Positions 1 through 5,539 of a stretch of 5,539 nucleotides of DNA are shown in pieces. Location: contig CAVBPX010000090.1 of the NCBI GenBank assembly GCA_963597395.1, positions 1-5,539 on the forward strand. Direction: 5' to 3'. A model generated the notes under the pieces. It was not told the origin of the DNA. It searched no databases and saw only the letters and a program-made list of their open reading frames with translations. A program made the position numbers and the translations under genes. How positions within the stretch are numbered: position 1 is the first letter of the stretch; each line of letters opens with the position of its first letter. This DNA is from Hallerella sp963597395 (GTDB lineage Bacteria > Fibrobacterota > Fibrobacteria > Fibrobacterales > Fibrobacteraceae).

Positions 1-1
1 G

Positions 2-310
2 CTCAAGGCGCTTTCGGACGGCATCGACTACGCGCGGAAATGGGCCTATCCGCTCCGGTCCTTCACGAAGCGGACCGTCCGCGGCTACGTGAACTCCAGG
101 CACGTCCCGCTCTCCCTCGAATACCAGCTCGGCCTCAAGCACGACTTTCACGAGCACAGGGGACCCGCGGCGCACTTCCTACGGCACTATGTCGGGGAGG
201 AGGACTACAGGCTCGCCGTGGAGCAGGAACCGGCCGTGGAAATCGATTACGTCCGGACAGTGAACGACCCGGAGTTCTTCCGAAAGCTCGGAGGGGGAAA
301 TGGCCAATAA
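2..310 (+). CDS. C-terminal end of an unidentified phage protein (5' partial)
   Basis: Frame 2 is open from the left edge to a TAA at 308-310, giving about 102 residues of the C-terminal end of a protein whose start lies outside the window. I do not recognise the family. The segment is rich in aromatic, His and Arg residues (for example YARKWAYPLRSF near the left edge and HEHRGPAAHFLRHYVGEEDY in the middle) and ends in a short glycine-rich tail, FFRKLGGGNGQ. It has no membrane segment or obvious metal-binding cluster. A GTG at 89 could act as an internal start, but the frame is open and protein-like upstream of it, so I treat the gene as truncated by the window. It overlaps the ParB-like gene by 11 bp, so the two are probably cotranslated. 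Phage ParB/IbrB-like proteins are often encoded next to a PAPS-reductase-like (IbrA) partner, but nothing in this tail proves that identity. Confidence 0.75.
   Translation, partial: LKALSDGIDYARKWAYPLRSFTKRTVRGYVNSRHVPLSLEYQLGLKHDFHEHRGPAAHFLRHYVGEEDYRLAVEQEPAVEIDYVRTVNDPEFFRKLGGGNGQ
290..297 (+). promoter_or_regulatory. Strong Shine-Dalgarno sequence for the ParB-like gene
   Basis: GGAGGGGG lies immediately before the ATG at 300, inside the 3' end of the upstream coding region. The GGAGG core (290-294) is five bases from the start codon. It supports the 300 start and indicates translation as an overlapping pair. Confidence 0.6.
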
Positions 311-1067
311 GGAAAAGGAACGCAAAAGCTTCCAGGTGGGGAGGACTGTCCGTATAGGACGCGACCAGATCGTCGCGGACGAATACAACCCGCGTTTCAT
401 TTCCGCGGACAACATGGATCGCCTCAAGAAGTCCATCCGGAAGAACGGGCTTGTCGGCACGCTTGTATGGAACCGGACGACGGGACACATCGTGGGGGGA
501 CACCAGAGGCTCGAGGCACTCGACGCGTGCATGAGGACGAAGAACTACGAGCTGGACGTGACCGAGGTGGAGATGCCCCTGAAGGACGAAATCCGTCTCA
601 ACGTGGCGCTTAATAACTCCGATTCGCAGGGCGTGTTCGACTTCGCCGCAATCCGCGACCTTTCGCTCGAGTTCGGGCTCGACGTCGCGGAGGATTTCGG
701 ATTCTCCGAGGAATCCGTGGACATCAACTTCCCGGAGGTCGCCGAGGTGGCCGCGCTGGATCCGGAGGCCGGCGAGGCTCCGAGGGAGAGAGTGGCTGAC
801 GCGGACGAAATCGCCAAGATGAAGGAGGTCAAGAAGGCTGCCCGGGAGGAACTCAAGGAACAGCGGGCAGAACTGGGTGACTACCTTTCCGAGCCGAAGG
901 GGATCCTTACCGTCGTCTTCGACAAGGAAAGCGCCAAGAACGAATGGTTCCGTTCGCGCGGGATCGTGGAGGTCCCGAACGTGGTCCACATTACCGAGCT
1001 CGAAGGGCTTCTGCGGAAATCCGCGGAAACCGAAGCGGAAGACACCGCGGAAGGGGAACCTGACTAG
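300..1067 (+). CDS. Phage ParB-like N-terminal nuclease-domain protein (IbrB type)
   Basis: This 255-residue protein has a ParB/Srx-fold N-terminal domain. The signs are YNPR at residues 29-32, a helix with SIRKNGLVGTLVWN around 45-58, and the signature GGHQRLEAL at 66-74. GGHQR replaces the GERR box of chromosomal ParB, as is usual in phage and IbrB-like members. EIRLNVALNN (97-106) and a GF-containing segment (about 126-141) follow, also typical of the phage group. Residues about 165-192 are a charged helix, probably a coiled coil. Residues 200-236 look like a second small alpha/beta domain (GILTVVFD), and the tail is acidic. I see no helix-turn-helix DNA-binding domain, so plasmid-style partition is unlikely. 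Related domains bind CTP or show nuclease activity, but the role in phages is unsettled. The start has a strong Shine-Dalgarno sequence and overlaps the preceding gene, suggesting a joint accessory function. Confidence 0.85.
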   Translation: MANKEKERKSFQVGRTVRIGRDQIVADEYNPRFISADNMDRLKKSIRKNGLVGTLVWNRTTGHIVGGHQRLEALDACMRTKNYELDVTEVEMPLKDEIRLNVALNNSDSQGVFDFAAIRDLSLEFGLDVAEDFGFSEESVDINFPEVAEVAALDPEAGEAPRERVADADEIAKMKEVKKAAREELKEQRAELGDYLSEPKGILTVVFDKESAKNEWFRSRGIVEVPNVVHITELEGLLRKSAETEAEDTAEGEPD

Positions 1068-1074
1068 TTTTCCT
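1052..1074 (+). other. Weak hairpin over the ParB-like stop codon
   Basis: AGGGGAAC (1052-1059) can pair with GTTTTCCT (1067-1074) around a 7-base loop, giving an 8-bp stem with two G-U pairs. No run of T follows, so this is not a convincing intrinsic terminator. It might attenuate or protect a transcript end. Confidence 0.2.
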
Positions 1075-1133
1075 GCATTGTCCAAGGCTTTCCTTTGCTT
1101 TGCTTACTAATTCATTTTGCGCTTTCAAACGCC

Positions 1134-1162
1134 TTGCTTCATGGGGATATTTCGCATATCTT
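1134..1162 (+). promoter_or_regulatory. Candidate sigma70-type promoter for the packaging operon
   Basis: TTGCTT (1134-1139) and TATCTT (1157-1162) are separated by exactly 17 bases and lie in the only sizeable non-coding gap of the window (1068-1168), which is AT-richer than its surroundings. Matches to the TTGACA/TATAAT consensus are partial (3/6 and 4/6). Transcription would start about 7 bases after the -10 box, at or next to the ATG at 1169, giving a nearly leaderless message. This fits the lack of a Shine-Dalgarno sequence there. The host's consensus is unknown, so this is inference. Confidence 0.35.
1146..1160. promoter_or_regulatory. Small dyad (GATAT-N5-ATATC) overlapping the candidate -10 box
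   Basis: A perfect 5-bp inverted repeat, GATAT (1146-1150) and ATATC (1156-1160), flanks TTCGC, and its right arm runs into the putative -10 element at 1157. An outer TGG (1142-1144) and CCA (1164-1166) extend the symmetry imperfectly. The position suits a repressor or activator operator, but a repeat this short can occur by chance. Confidence 0.25.
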
Positions 1163-1168
1163 GCCAAT

Positions 1169-1333
1169 ATGGCTACAGTGAACAAGGATAAACTCAACGA
1201 ATCTTTCTACTCCCTTCTCAAGGACATCCTGGAGACGCAGGGGGAAATCATCAAGCGAATAGAGGCCGTAGAGAAGAAAATCGGACAGGCCGGAGGGGGA
1301 AGCAGCGCGGCTATGCGCTGGAAGGGGATGTAG
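1169..1333 (+). CDS. Small coiled-coil protein of unknown function (54 aa)
   Basis: A 54-residue protein. Residues about 5-40 form an amphipathic, charged helix (for example SFYSLLKDILETQGEIIKRI and VEKKIG) with leucine/isoleucine spacing suggesting a coiled coil. A flexible GGGSS linker and a short basic tail follow. The frame could be extended upstream to a TTG at 1100, but the added residues (such as SFCAFKRLASWGYFAY) look like translated non-coding DNA. That stretch also carries the candidate promoter, so I chose ATG 1169. No Shine-Dalgarno sequence precedes 1169, which suggests leaderless translation. The gene ends three bases before the next start and opens the packaging module. Its function is unknown. 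A small structural, scaffolding-like or oligomerising accessory is possible but not shown. Confidence 0.6.
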   Translation: MATVNKDKLNESFYSLLKDILETQGEIIKRIEAVEKKIGQAGGGSSAAMRWKGM

Positions 1334-1336
1334 CGG

Positions 1337-2098
1337 ATGTTTCCGAACCGTTATGCAAGGCTGGCGTTCGCCAACATGACCGGCTACAGGCTCCAGAAGG
1401 AAGCCGAACGGATGCGGGCGGCAAGGACCGCTGCGACGGCGAACCCGGGTCCGGAAGGACTGAGTTTCGTCTATAAGGGGCGCTTCCGGTCCAGCGGAAA
1501 GTTCCTGTTCGTCGCGCACCCGAACTGCTGCCCGAAATGCAACCAGCTCGGCATGACGCCGCATTTCTTCAACACTCCGGACGTCGCGTTCATCACCCAT
1601 CCGAACTGCAAGTGCGCGACCGTGGAGGCTCCGGCAGGGCTTTCGCCTTCGCAGCTCATGGAATGGGCGAAGAACCCGATTGGAGCGATGCGCTTCGGGT
1701 TCAACTATGGTGTCCCGCTTGCGAGTTTCAACCTCACGAACCGGAACCGGACTTCACGGATGGTCGCATTCACGAACCGGATGCGCCCTTTCGTCAATGC
1801 GACGGACATGAAGCGTCGCAAGGTCCGGGCGGACGTCACCGCGGCGCAGGTCGAAAAGGTACGGCGTCAGGTCGCGGAAGGATCGCTCGGACCGGCGAAG
1901 GACTTCACGAGGGGAATCCGCACGCTGGATACCAAGGAACGGAAGCGCCGGGCGGCCGAGGAATCGCAATGGCGCCGGAAGGCGGAATCGTCCAAGCCGC
2001 GAAACATCCGCGGAAAGACGAAACCGAAAAACCGTGGTATTACCGCGGTATCGCCACGGAACAAGGCTAAAAACGAATGGAAGAAGAGACACGAATGA
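1337..2098 (+). CDS. Putative minor head/morphogenesis-like protein with HPNC motifs and a basic tail
   Basis: This 253-residue protein carries two cysteine/histidine clusters: HPNCCPKC at residues 61-68 and HPNCKC at 88-93. The order C-x2-C, about 20 residues, then HPNC-x-C resembles the C-terminal signature of phage minor head proteins (Mu gpF / SPP1 gp7 head-morphogenesis family), which probably binds zinc. The long helical N-terminal region of those proteins is missing; only about 60 residues precede the motif. Residues about 157-253 are very basic (roughly one Lys/Arg in three) and look partly disordered, suggesting contact with DNA or RNA. An AAGGGG (1322-1327) sits nine bases before the ATG. 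The gene ends in an ATGA overlap with the next one. A head-associated accessory is my best inference; a DNA-binding regulator is the main alternative. Confidence 0.6.
   Translation: MFPNRYARLAFANMTGYRLQKEAERMRAARTAATANPGPEGLSFVYKGRFRSSGKFLFVAHPNCCPKCNQLGMTPHFFNTPDVAFITHPNCKCATVEAPAGLSPSQLMEWAKNPIGAMRFGFNYGVPLASFNLTNRNRTSRMVAFTNRMRPFVNATDMKRRKVRADVTAAQVEKVRRQVAEGSLGPAKDFTRGIRTLDTKERKRRAAEESQWRRKAESSKPRNIRGKTKPKNRGITAVSPRNKAKNEWKKRHE
2079..2088 (+). promoter_or_regulatory. Shine-Dalgarno sequence deciding the start at 2095
   Basis: The purine run GGAAGAAGAG is six bases upstream of ATG 2095, which forms an ATGA overlap with the preceding stop. An in-frame ATG at 2077 would add six residues but has a poorer upstream context, so 2095 is preferred. 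Confidence 0.45.
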
Positions 2099-2529
2099 CG
2101 AAAAAGCGCGGAAATCCGAAAATCAACGAGATCAACAAGGGAACGCGCATTTCTTCCGCTAACGCGAAAGAATACGCGGAAAGGGCGAACGCCGCGAAGC
2201 GCAAAAAGCGCCTCATGTTCGCGAGCCTCCGGAAGCTCATCGACGAGCGCGCCCCGGACGAGATGCTCCCGGACGGCGTTATCGAGTTCTGGCGCCGTCA
2301 CGGTATCGAAAAGGACGAAATAACGCCCGTCATGGCGGAAACCACCGGTATCTACATGGACGCCATCAACGCTAGGGACTTCCCCACGCTGTCCCAGCTC
2401 TACAGGCTCTACGGAGTCACTTTCGAGTCCAACAGGGAACACAACGTGAACCTTTCCGTGGGCAACCAGGACGACAAGCCATTCGAAATTCGCTATGTGG
2501 TGAACAACGGGACGGATGAGGATGCGTAA
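2095..2529 (+). CDS. Probable terminase small subunit
   Basis: This 144-residue protein has a lysine/arginine-rich N-terminal region. It includes an Ala-rich helix (NAKEYAERANAAKRKKRLMF, about residues 24-43), a central helical part (SLRKLIDERAPDEML), and a segment with alternating helices ending SQLYRLYGV around residue 100. The last 30 residues look beta-like and acidic. Similar basic, helical proteins often sit directly before the large terminase in phages and act as the small subunit that recognises the packaging site and regulates the motor. The assignment rests mainly on position and general character: the TAATG junction couples it to the large terminase, and I see no clear helix-turn-helix. 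The start at 2095 is chosen for the ATGA overlap and purine-rich upstream site; 2077 is the alternative. Confidence 0.55.
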   Translation: MTKKRGNPKINEINKGTRISSANAKEYAERANAAKRKKRLMFASLRKLIDERAPDEMLPDGVIEFWRRHGIEKDEITPVMAETTGIYMDAINARDFPTLSQLYRLYGVTFESNREHNVNLSVGNQDDKPFEIRYVVNNGTDEDA

Positions 2530-3860
2530 TGGACGTAAGGCTCTGGAAAGGGCAATACGAGCTCATGACATCCGAGGCCATGTTCACATTTCTCATTTGC
2601 GGGCGCGGCTACGGGAAGTCCTTCGTCGTCGCACACAAAATCTTCCAGGAGGCGCGCGAAGGAAGACCTTGCATCGTCGTTTCCCCGACGTTCAAACAGC
2701 TCTCGTTCTCCATTTTCGGGGAGCTGAAGAAGCTCCTTTCGCAGGTGCCCGTCAAGTGGAGCTTCAATTCGCAGATGAACACGTTCGACATCGACGGGGT
2801 TCCCGTTTACGGGTTCACGGCGAACAACGGGAACTACGAGAACATGCGCGGAATGTCCGCAGCGTCTCTTTTCCTGGACGAGGCGCGCGAATACGAGAAG
2901 ATCGTAATGGACACGGCCATCCCGTGCCTTCGCGGATTCGGAAGGCCGAAAGTGTTCGTCACGACGTCGCCGAAGGGGATGAACTGGCTCGGCATCGAAA
3001 TAAGGCGAAGGCTTCGCGAAAAGGATCCGGACTTCAAGCTGATCACGGGGACTTCCTACGAGAACAAGTCGCTGGATTCGTCCTTCTTCCAGATGATGGA
3101 AAGGAACCTAACTGGGGACTTTCTACGACAGGAACTCTACGGGGAAATCATCGATTCGGACATGGAGGACACTCTTTTCGGGTTTTCCCTTCTGGAATCG
3201 ATGGAGGACGCGAAACGGGATGGGACGCCGTTTGCGGACGAGCTTGCTGTGATAGGCCTGGACTGCGCCCGGTTCGGCGGAGACCAGACGTGCGCCGTAC
3301 TCCGGATAGGGCGACGCGTCGTGGCTGTGAAAAGGCTCGGAAAGACGGACACGTCGCAGGCCGTGGACATGGTGCGCTCCCTTGCGGACATTTGCGGAGG
3401 AATGGGCGTGAAGCTGGATTGCGTGTGCGTGGACGCCGCATACGGCGGCGGCGTCATAGACATGCTCCGGATGCTCAAGTACAGGGTGTTCGAGGTGAAT
3501 TTTTCGGAACATTCTCCGGACGCGAATTTTTACAACATGCGGGCGTTCATGTATTTCAAGGCGAAGGAATGGGTGGAACAGGGCGGATTCGCGAAGGACG
3601 AGGCCTTGCGGGAGGACCTGTCCTCGCAGCGCTATTTTATCCATGCGGACAAGTCCTTTCGGCTTATCCCGAAGGAACTGCTAAAAAAGACGCTCGGACG
3701 CTCTCCGGACACCTCGGACGCGTTTGCGCTTACATTTTACGCCGGCGCCATAGGAATGGGCGCGAATTTCAACAGAAAAAAGTCTCTCGGCGATCCGCTG
3801 GAAGCCTTGAGGATGCAGGGACGGAAAATCCGCTCCGTCGCTCACAAGTTTTCGTTTTAG
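2529..3860 (+). CDS. terL: Terminase large subunit (packaging ATPase and nuclease)
   Basis: This 443-residue protein is the motor that pumps DNA into the prohead through the portal and cuts it. The N-terminal ATPase shows Walker A GRGYGKS at residues 25-31, Walker B LFLDEA at 114-119 (D117, E118), and the coupling motif TTSPKG at 145-150. The C-terminal RNase H-fold nuclease shows GLDCARFGGDQT at 243-254 (D245), VDAAYGGGVID at 301-311 (D302) and DTSDAFALTF at 394-403 (D394/D397), the likely metal-binding acids. The length is normal for the family and both halves look intact. ATG 2529 overlaps the upstream TAA as TAATG, with GAGGA (2518-2522) six bases ahead. The protein would act with the preceding small subunit and the portal encoded downstream. 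I do not assign the packaging strategy (cos or headful) from sequence alone. Confidence 0.95.
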   Translation: MDVRLWKGQYELMTSEAMFTFLICGRGYGKSFVVAHKIFQEAREGRPCIVVSPTFKQLSFSIFGELKKLLSQVPVKWSFNSQMNTFDIDGVPVYGFTANNGNYENMRGMSAASLFLDEAREYEKIVMDTAIPCLRGFGRPKVFVTTSPKGMNWLGIEIRRRLREKDPDFKLITGTSYENKSLDSSFFQMMERNLTGDFLRQELYGEIIDSDMEDTLFGFSLLESMEDAKRDGTPFADELAVIGLDCARFGGDQTCAVLRIGRRVVAVKRLGKTDTSQAVDMVRSLADICGGMGVKLDCVCVDAAYGGGVIDMLRMLKYRVFEVNFSEHSPDANFYNMRAFMYFKAKEWVEQGGFAKDEALREDLSSQRYFIHADKSFRLIPKELLKKTLGRSPDTSDAFALTFYAGAIGMGANFNRKKSLGDPLEALRMQGRKIRSVAHKFSF

Positions 3861-3884
3861 CCTTTCCGGGGACTAGGGACTAAA
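3856..3884 (+). promoter_or_regulatory. Possible hairpin covering the sigma-like gene's ribosome-binding site
   Basis: TTTAGCCT (3856-3863) can pair with AGG (3875-3877) and CTAAA (3880-3884), leaving a 2-base GA bulge and an 11-base loop. The stem would bury the AGGGA (3875-3879) that serves as Shine-Dalgarno sequence for ATG 3884, along with the first base of the start codon. Translational control is conceivable, but the stem is short and AT-rich. Confidence 0.25.
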
Positions 3885-4453
3885 TGGAATTTATGAAATA
3901 CCGAAAGATTGACCCCGAACGGCTCCGCGTTCTTATCGAGAACGCCAGGGAAAAGGAGGATTTTTCGTCTCCGGAGCTTGGGGAGTTCGTCTCCGACATT
4001 TGCAAGATCGTACTCCGGTCCGGAAATTTCCGCGGCTACACCGAGGATTGGCAGCTCGACATGTTCGGGAACGCCTGTCTTGCGGTATTCTCCGGAATGC
4101 GCACGGCAGAACCGGGGAAGGGAAAGAATCTTTTCAATTACTTCTACACGATAGCGGCGAATGCCTGCAAGAGGTCCCTCAAACGATTTACGCGCGATTC
4201 CGTGGTGTTTGACGAGGAATATAGCCAGACGAAGGCGGTGGAGCCCTTCTACATTCGGAACCGCCGGAGGATGCTCCGGGGGCTTGTGGAGGCGAACGAG
4301 CACAAGGTGGTTTCGCTTGCAAGGGCGAGGAAGATGGTCCGGCTTGAAAAGGTCGTCGGGCAGGCCGTCGGATGCGCACTGGAACACATGAAACAGAAAC
4401 AGATCGACGGCCTCTTGAGGCTCTCGAAACGGAACAGGGAGAACGAAGGATGA
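3884..4453 (+). CDS. T4 gp55-like phage RNA polymerase sigma factor
   Basis: This 189-residue protein matches the small phage late sigma-factor type in length (T4 gp55 is about 185 aa) and in its core. GNFRGYTEDWQLDMFGNACLAV (residues about 48-67) resembles the F-x-GY...D-D-M...A stretch of that family, and KNLFNYFYTIAANACKRSLK (about 81-100) corresponds to the NxFxYFTxI...NA segment that forms the region 2-like core. Such proteins bind host RNA polymerase and direct it to phage late promoters. As in gp55, no region 4 helix-turn-helix is apparent; the remainder is basic and helical. The C-terminus (RLSKRNRENEG) lacks the hydrophobic/acidic tail gp55 uses to contact the sliding clamp, so clamp-coupled control is not supported. 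It starts 24 bases after the terminase stop, with AGGGA at 3875-3879, and overlaps the portal start as ATGA. Confidence 0.65.
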   Translation: MEFMKYRKIDPERLRVLIENAREKEDFSSPELGEFVSDICKIVLRSGNFRGYTEDWQLDMFGNACLAVFSGMRTAEPGKGKNLFNYFYTIAANACKRSLKRFTRDSVVFDEEYSQTKAVEPFYIRNRRRMLRGLVEANEHKVVSLARARKMVRLEKVVGQAVGCALEHMKQKQIDGLLRLSKRNRENEG

Positions 4454-5539
4454 ACGAAGAAAACGAAATTGTCGAACAGGACGCCGAATGGGAACGCACC
4501 GAATCGGAAATCATCGAGGAGGTGAAGAAATTTGCCCGTCGTGCCTCGGAACATGACCGCGACTTCCACAAGCGAATCCGGGACGACCGCTCTTTCGAGG
4601 CCGGAGACCAGTGGAGCACTGCGGATTCAAAGAATCGCGGGGAAGGCCGCGCCGAAATGACCATCAACCTGTGCACTGTTTTCGTCAATTCCGTCGTGAA
4701 CCCGTTCGCGGCGAAGCCTTTCAAGGTGAAGGCCGTTCCGCGGAGCGAAATTTTCAACGACGCGGTGAACGCCCTCAATTCACGCCTTTCGGAAATCCAG
4801 AGCGACTTTGCGACAAACGAGAGCAACGCCCAGGGCCTGCACGATGCCGTCGTGACGGGCGTCGGTTTCTGCTATGCGACCGTGGAGGAGGACAACGGGG
4901 AAAAGAAAATCCGCTATCTGCACATCGAGGACCAGACGAAGGTCATAGTGGATCCGGACGCGAAGGGCGTCGCCTTGCAGGAGGCTGACAAAATAGCCGT
5001 CGTGGATTTTATGCCTTACGAGACTGCCAAGGAAAAGTTCGGGGAGGATGTTGTCCGGTTCGGGAATCCGGAGAGGGCGAGCCTTACCGACTTCGGCGAT
5101 TCCTGGGAAGTGCCGAAGGACAGCGTTGCCGTGGTCACCTATTTCCGGAAGGACGGGCACAACGTCGAGTATTTCCGGCTTTGCGCCGACAGGGTGGTGG
5201 ATTACGGCGTTTACGAGGGGCTCGAATACCTACCGATTTTTGCCTTTACCGGCGACCGAATCTGGCTGAAGGACAAACGGACATTCTCGGGAATCATCCG
5301 GAAAATCCGCGCGGAGCAGAAAACCATCAACTACGCCCATTCGCAGCTTATCGAGCGTCTCGCAAAGTCTCCGAAAGGGTTCTTCCTTTCGCAAATCGAG
5401 GCTATCGAGGGCTTCGAGGAGGATTACCAGAACGCGGAGTTCGGGAACTCGTATATTTTGCGCTGGAACTCGAAGGACGCGGCAAATAATCCGACCGCTC
5501 CCCCGGCCTTTATCCAGCCTTCCGTCCACACGGAAGATC
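4450..5539 (+). CDS. P22-like portal protein (3' partial)
   Basis: The frame is open from ATG 4450 to the right edge (363 codons, no stop), so the N-terminal half is present. The portal is the dodecameric ring at one capsid vertex through which DNA is packaged and where the tail attaches. P22-type signs are FEAGDQW at residues 49-55 (the usual YxGDQW), then EMTINLCTVFVNSVV (69-83), a helix with DAVNALNSRL (104-113), VVTGVGFCYATV (134-145), IVDPDA (166-171), and AEQKTINYAHSQLIERLAKSPKG (288-310) followed by QIEAIEGFEEDY (315-326). P22 portal is about 725 aa, so much of the stem, wing and barrel is expected downstream. ATG 4450 forms an ATGA overlap with the sigma-like gene, and AGGGAG (4436-4441) lies eight bases upstream. 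Placement after terminase fits the usual order in phage structural operons. Confidence 0.85.
   Translation, partial: MNEENEIVEQDAEWERTESEIIEEVKKFARRASEHDRDFHKRIRDDRSFEAGDQWSTADSKNRGEGRAEMTINLCTVFVNSVVNPFAAKPFKVKAVPRSEIFNDAVNALNSRLSEIQSDFATNESNAQGLHDAVVTGVGFCYATVEEDNGEKKIRYLHIEDQTKVIVDPDAKGVALQEADKIAVVDFMPYETAKEKFGEDVVRFGNPERASLTDFGDSWEVPKDSVAVVTYFRKDGHNVEYFRLCADRVVDYGVYEGLEYLPIFAFTGDRIWLKDKRTFSGIIRKIRAEQKTINYAHSQLIERLAKSPKGFFLSQIEAIEGFEEDYQNAEFGNSYILRWNSKDAANNPTAPPAFIQPSVHTED

Noticed and set aside
300..1067. Plasmid-type partition ParB
   Set aside because: No helix-turn-helix domain, adjacent ParA or parS-like repeat is visible, and the GGHQR box and context fit the phage/IbrB group.
135..1085. 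A 316-codon minus-strand frame opposite the ParB-like gene
   Set aside because: It lies antisense to a well-supported gene, has no recognisable motif, and its composition mirrors the coding strand. It is a shadow frame.
1084..1135. Imperfect inverted repeat (AAGGC...TTTG / CAAA.GCCTT) in the non-coding gap
   Set aside because: The arms are short and unequally spaced with a long loop, so it is neither a convincing terminator nor a structured RNA.
1100..1168. Upstream TTG extension of the 54-aa coiled-coil gene
   Set aside because: The extra residues look like non-coding translation, no ribosome-binding site precedes the TTG, and the stretch carries the candidate promoter.
2516..3883. A 455-codon open frame overlapping the whole large terminase on the same strand
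   Set aside because: Its product is Arg/His/Gly-rich with no motifs, while the overlapping frame has every terminase motif. It is a shadow created by GC-biased codon usage.
5452..5460. AT-rich TATATTTTG resembling a late-promoter element
   Set aside because: It lies inside the portal coding frame, where it encodes YIL; there is no second occurrence before a gene to support a promoter.

Overview
The window is a packaging and early-morphogenesis segment of a tailed bacteriophage (Caudoviricetes) or prophage. All genes supported here lie on the + strand and are packed head to tail with short overlaps (11 bp, ATGA, TAATG). The recognisable proteins are a phage-type ParB/IbrB-like nuclease-domain protein, a large terminase, and the N-terminal half of a P22-like portal. 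The DNA is moderately GC-rich and bacterial in style, with Shine-Dalgarno-like sequences before most starts. The sequence does not identify the host, and no integrase, attachment site, tRNA or chromosomal gene is visible to tell a prophage from a free phage.

Layout: positions 1-310 hold the C-terminal end of an unrecognised protein, overlapping the ParB-like gene (300-1067). Next comes the only sizeable non-coding gap (1068-1168). It is AT-richer than its surroundings and carries a candidate promoter and a small dyad just before a 54-codon coiled-coil gene that may be translated without a leader (1169-1333). Then follow a short protein with two HPNC cysteine/histidine clusters like the C-terminal signature of phage minor head proteins, plus a very basic tail (1337-2098); a probable small terminase (2095-2529); the large terminase (2529-3860); a gp55-like phage sigma factor (3884-4453); and the P22-like portal (4450 to the right edge).

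How they may work together: the small terminase would select phage DNA. The large terminase would pump it through the portal with ATP and cut it with its C-terminal nuclease. The HPNC protein is probably a head-associated accessory. The sigma-like protein, sitting between terminase and portal, would redirect host RNA polymerase to late genes, so the module may encode its own transcription switch. The ParB-like protein and the cut-off gene before it form a separate, probably accessory, unit upstream of the gap.

The most notable points are the sigma-like gene inside the packaging operon, the stand-alone HPNC protein placed before the terminase rather than after the portal, the promoter/dyad/leaderless arrangement at 1134-1169, and a strong excess of the palindrome TCCGGA across the window.
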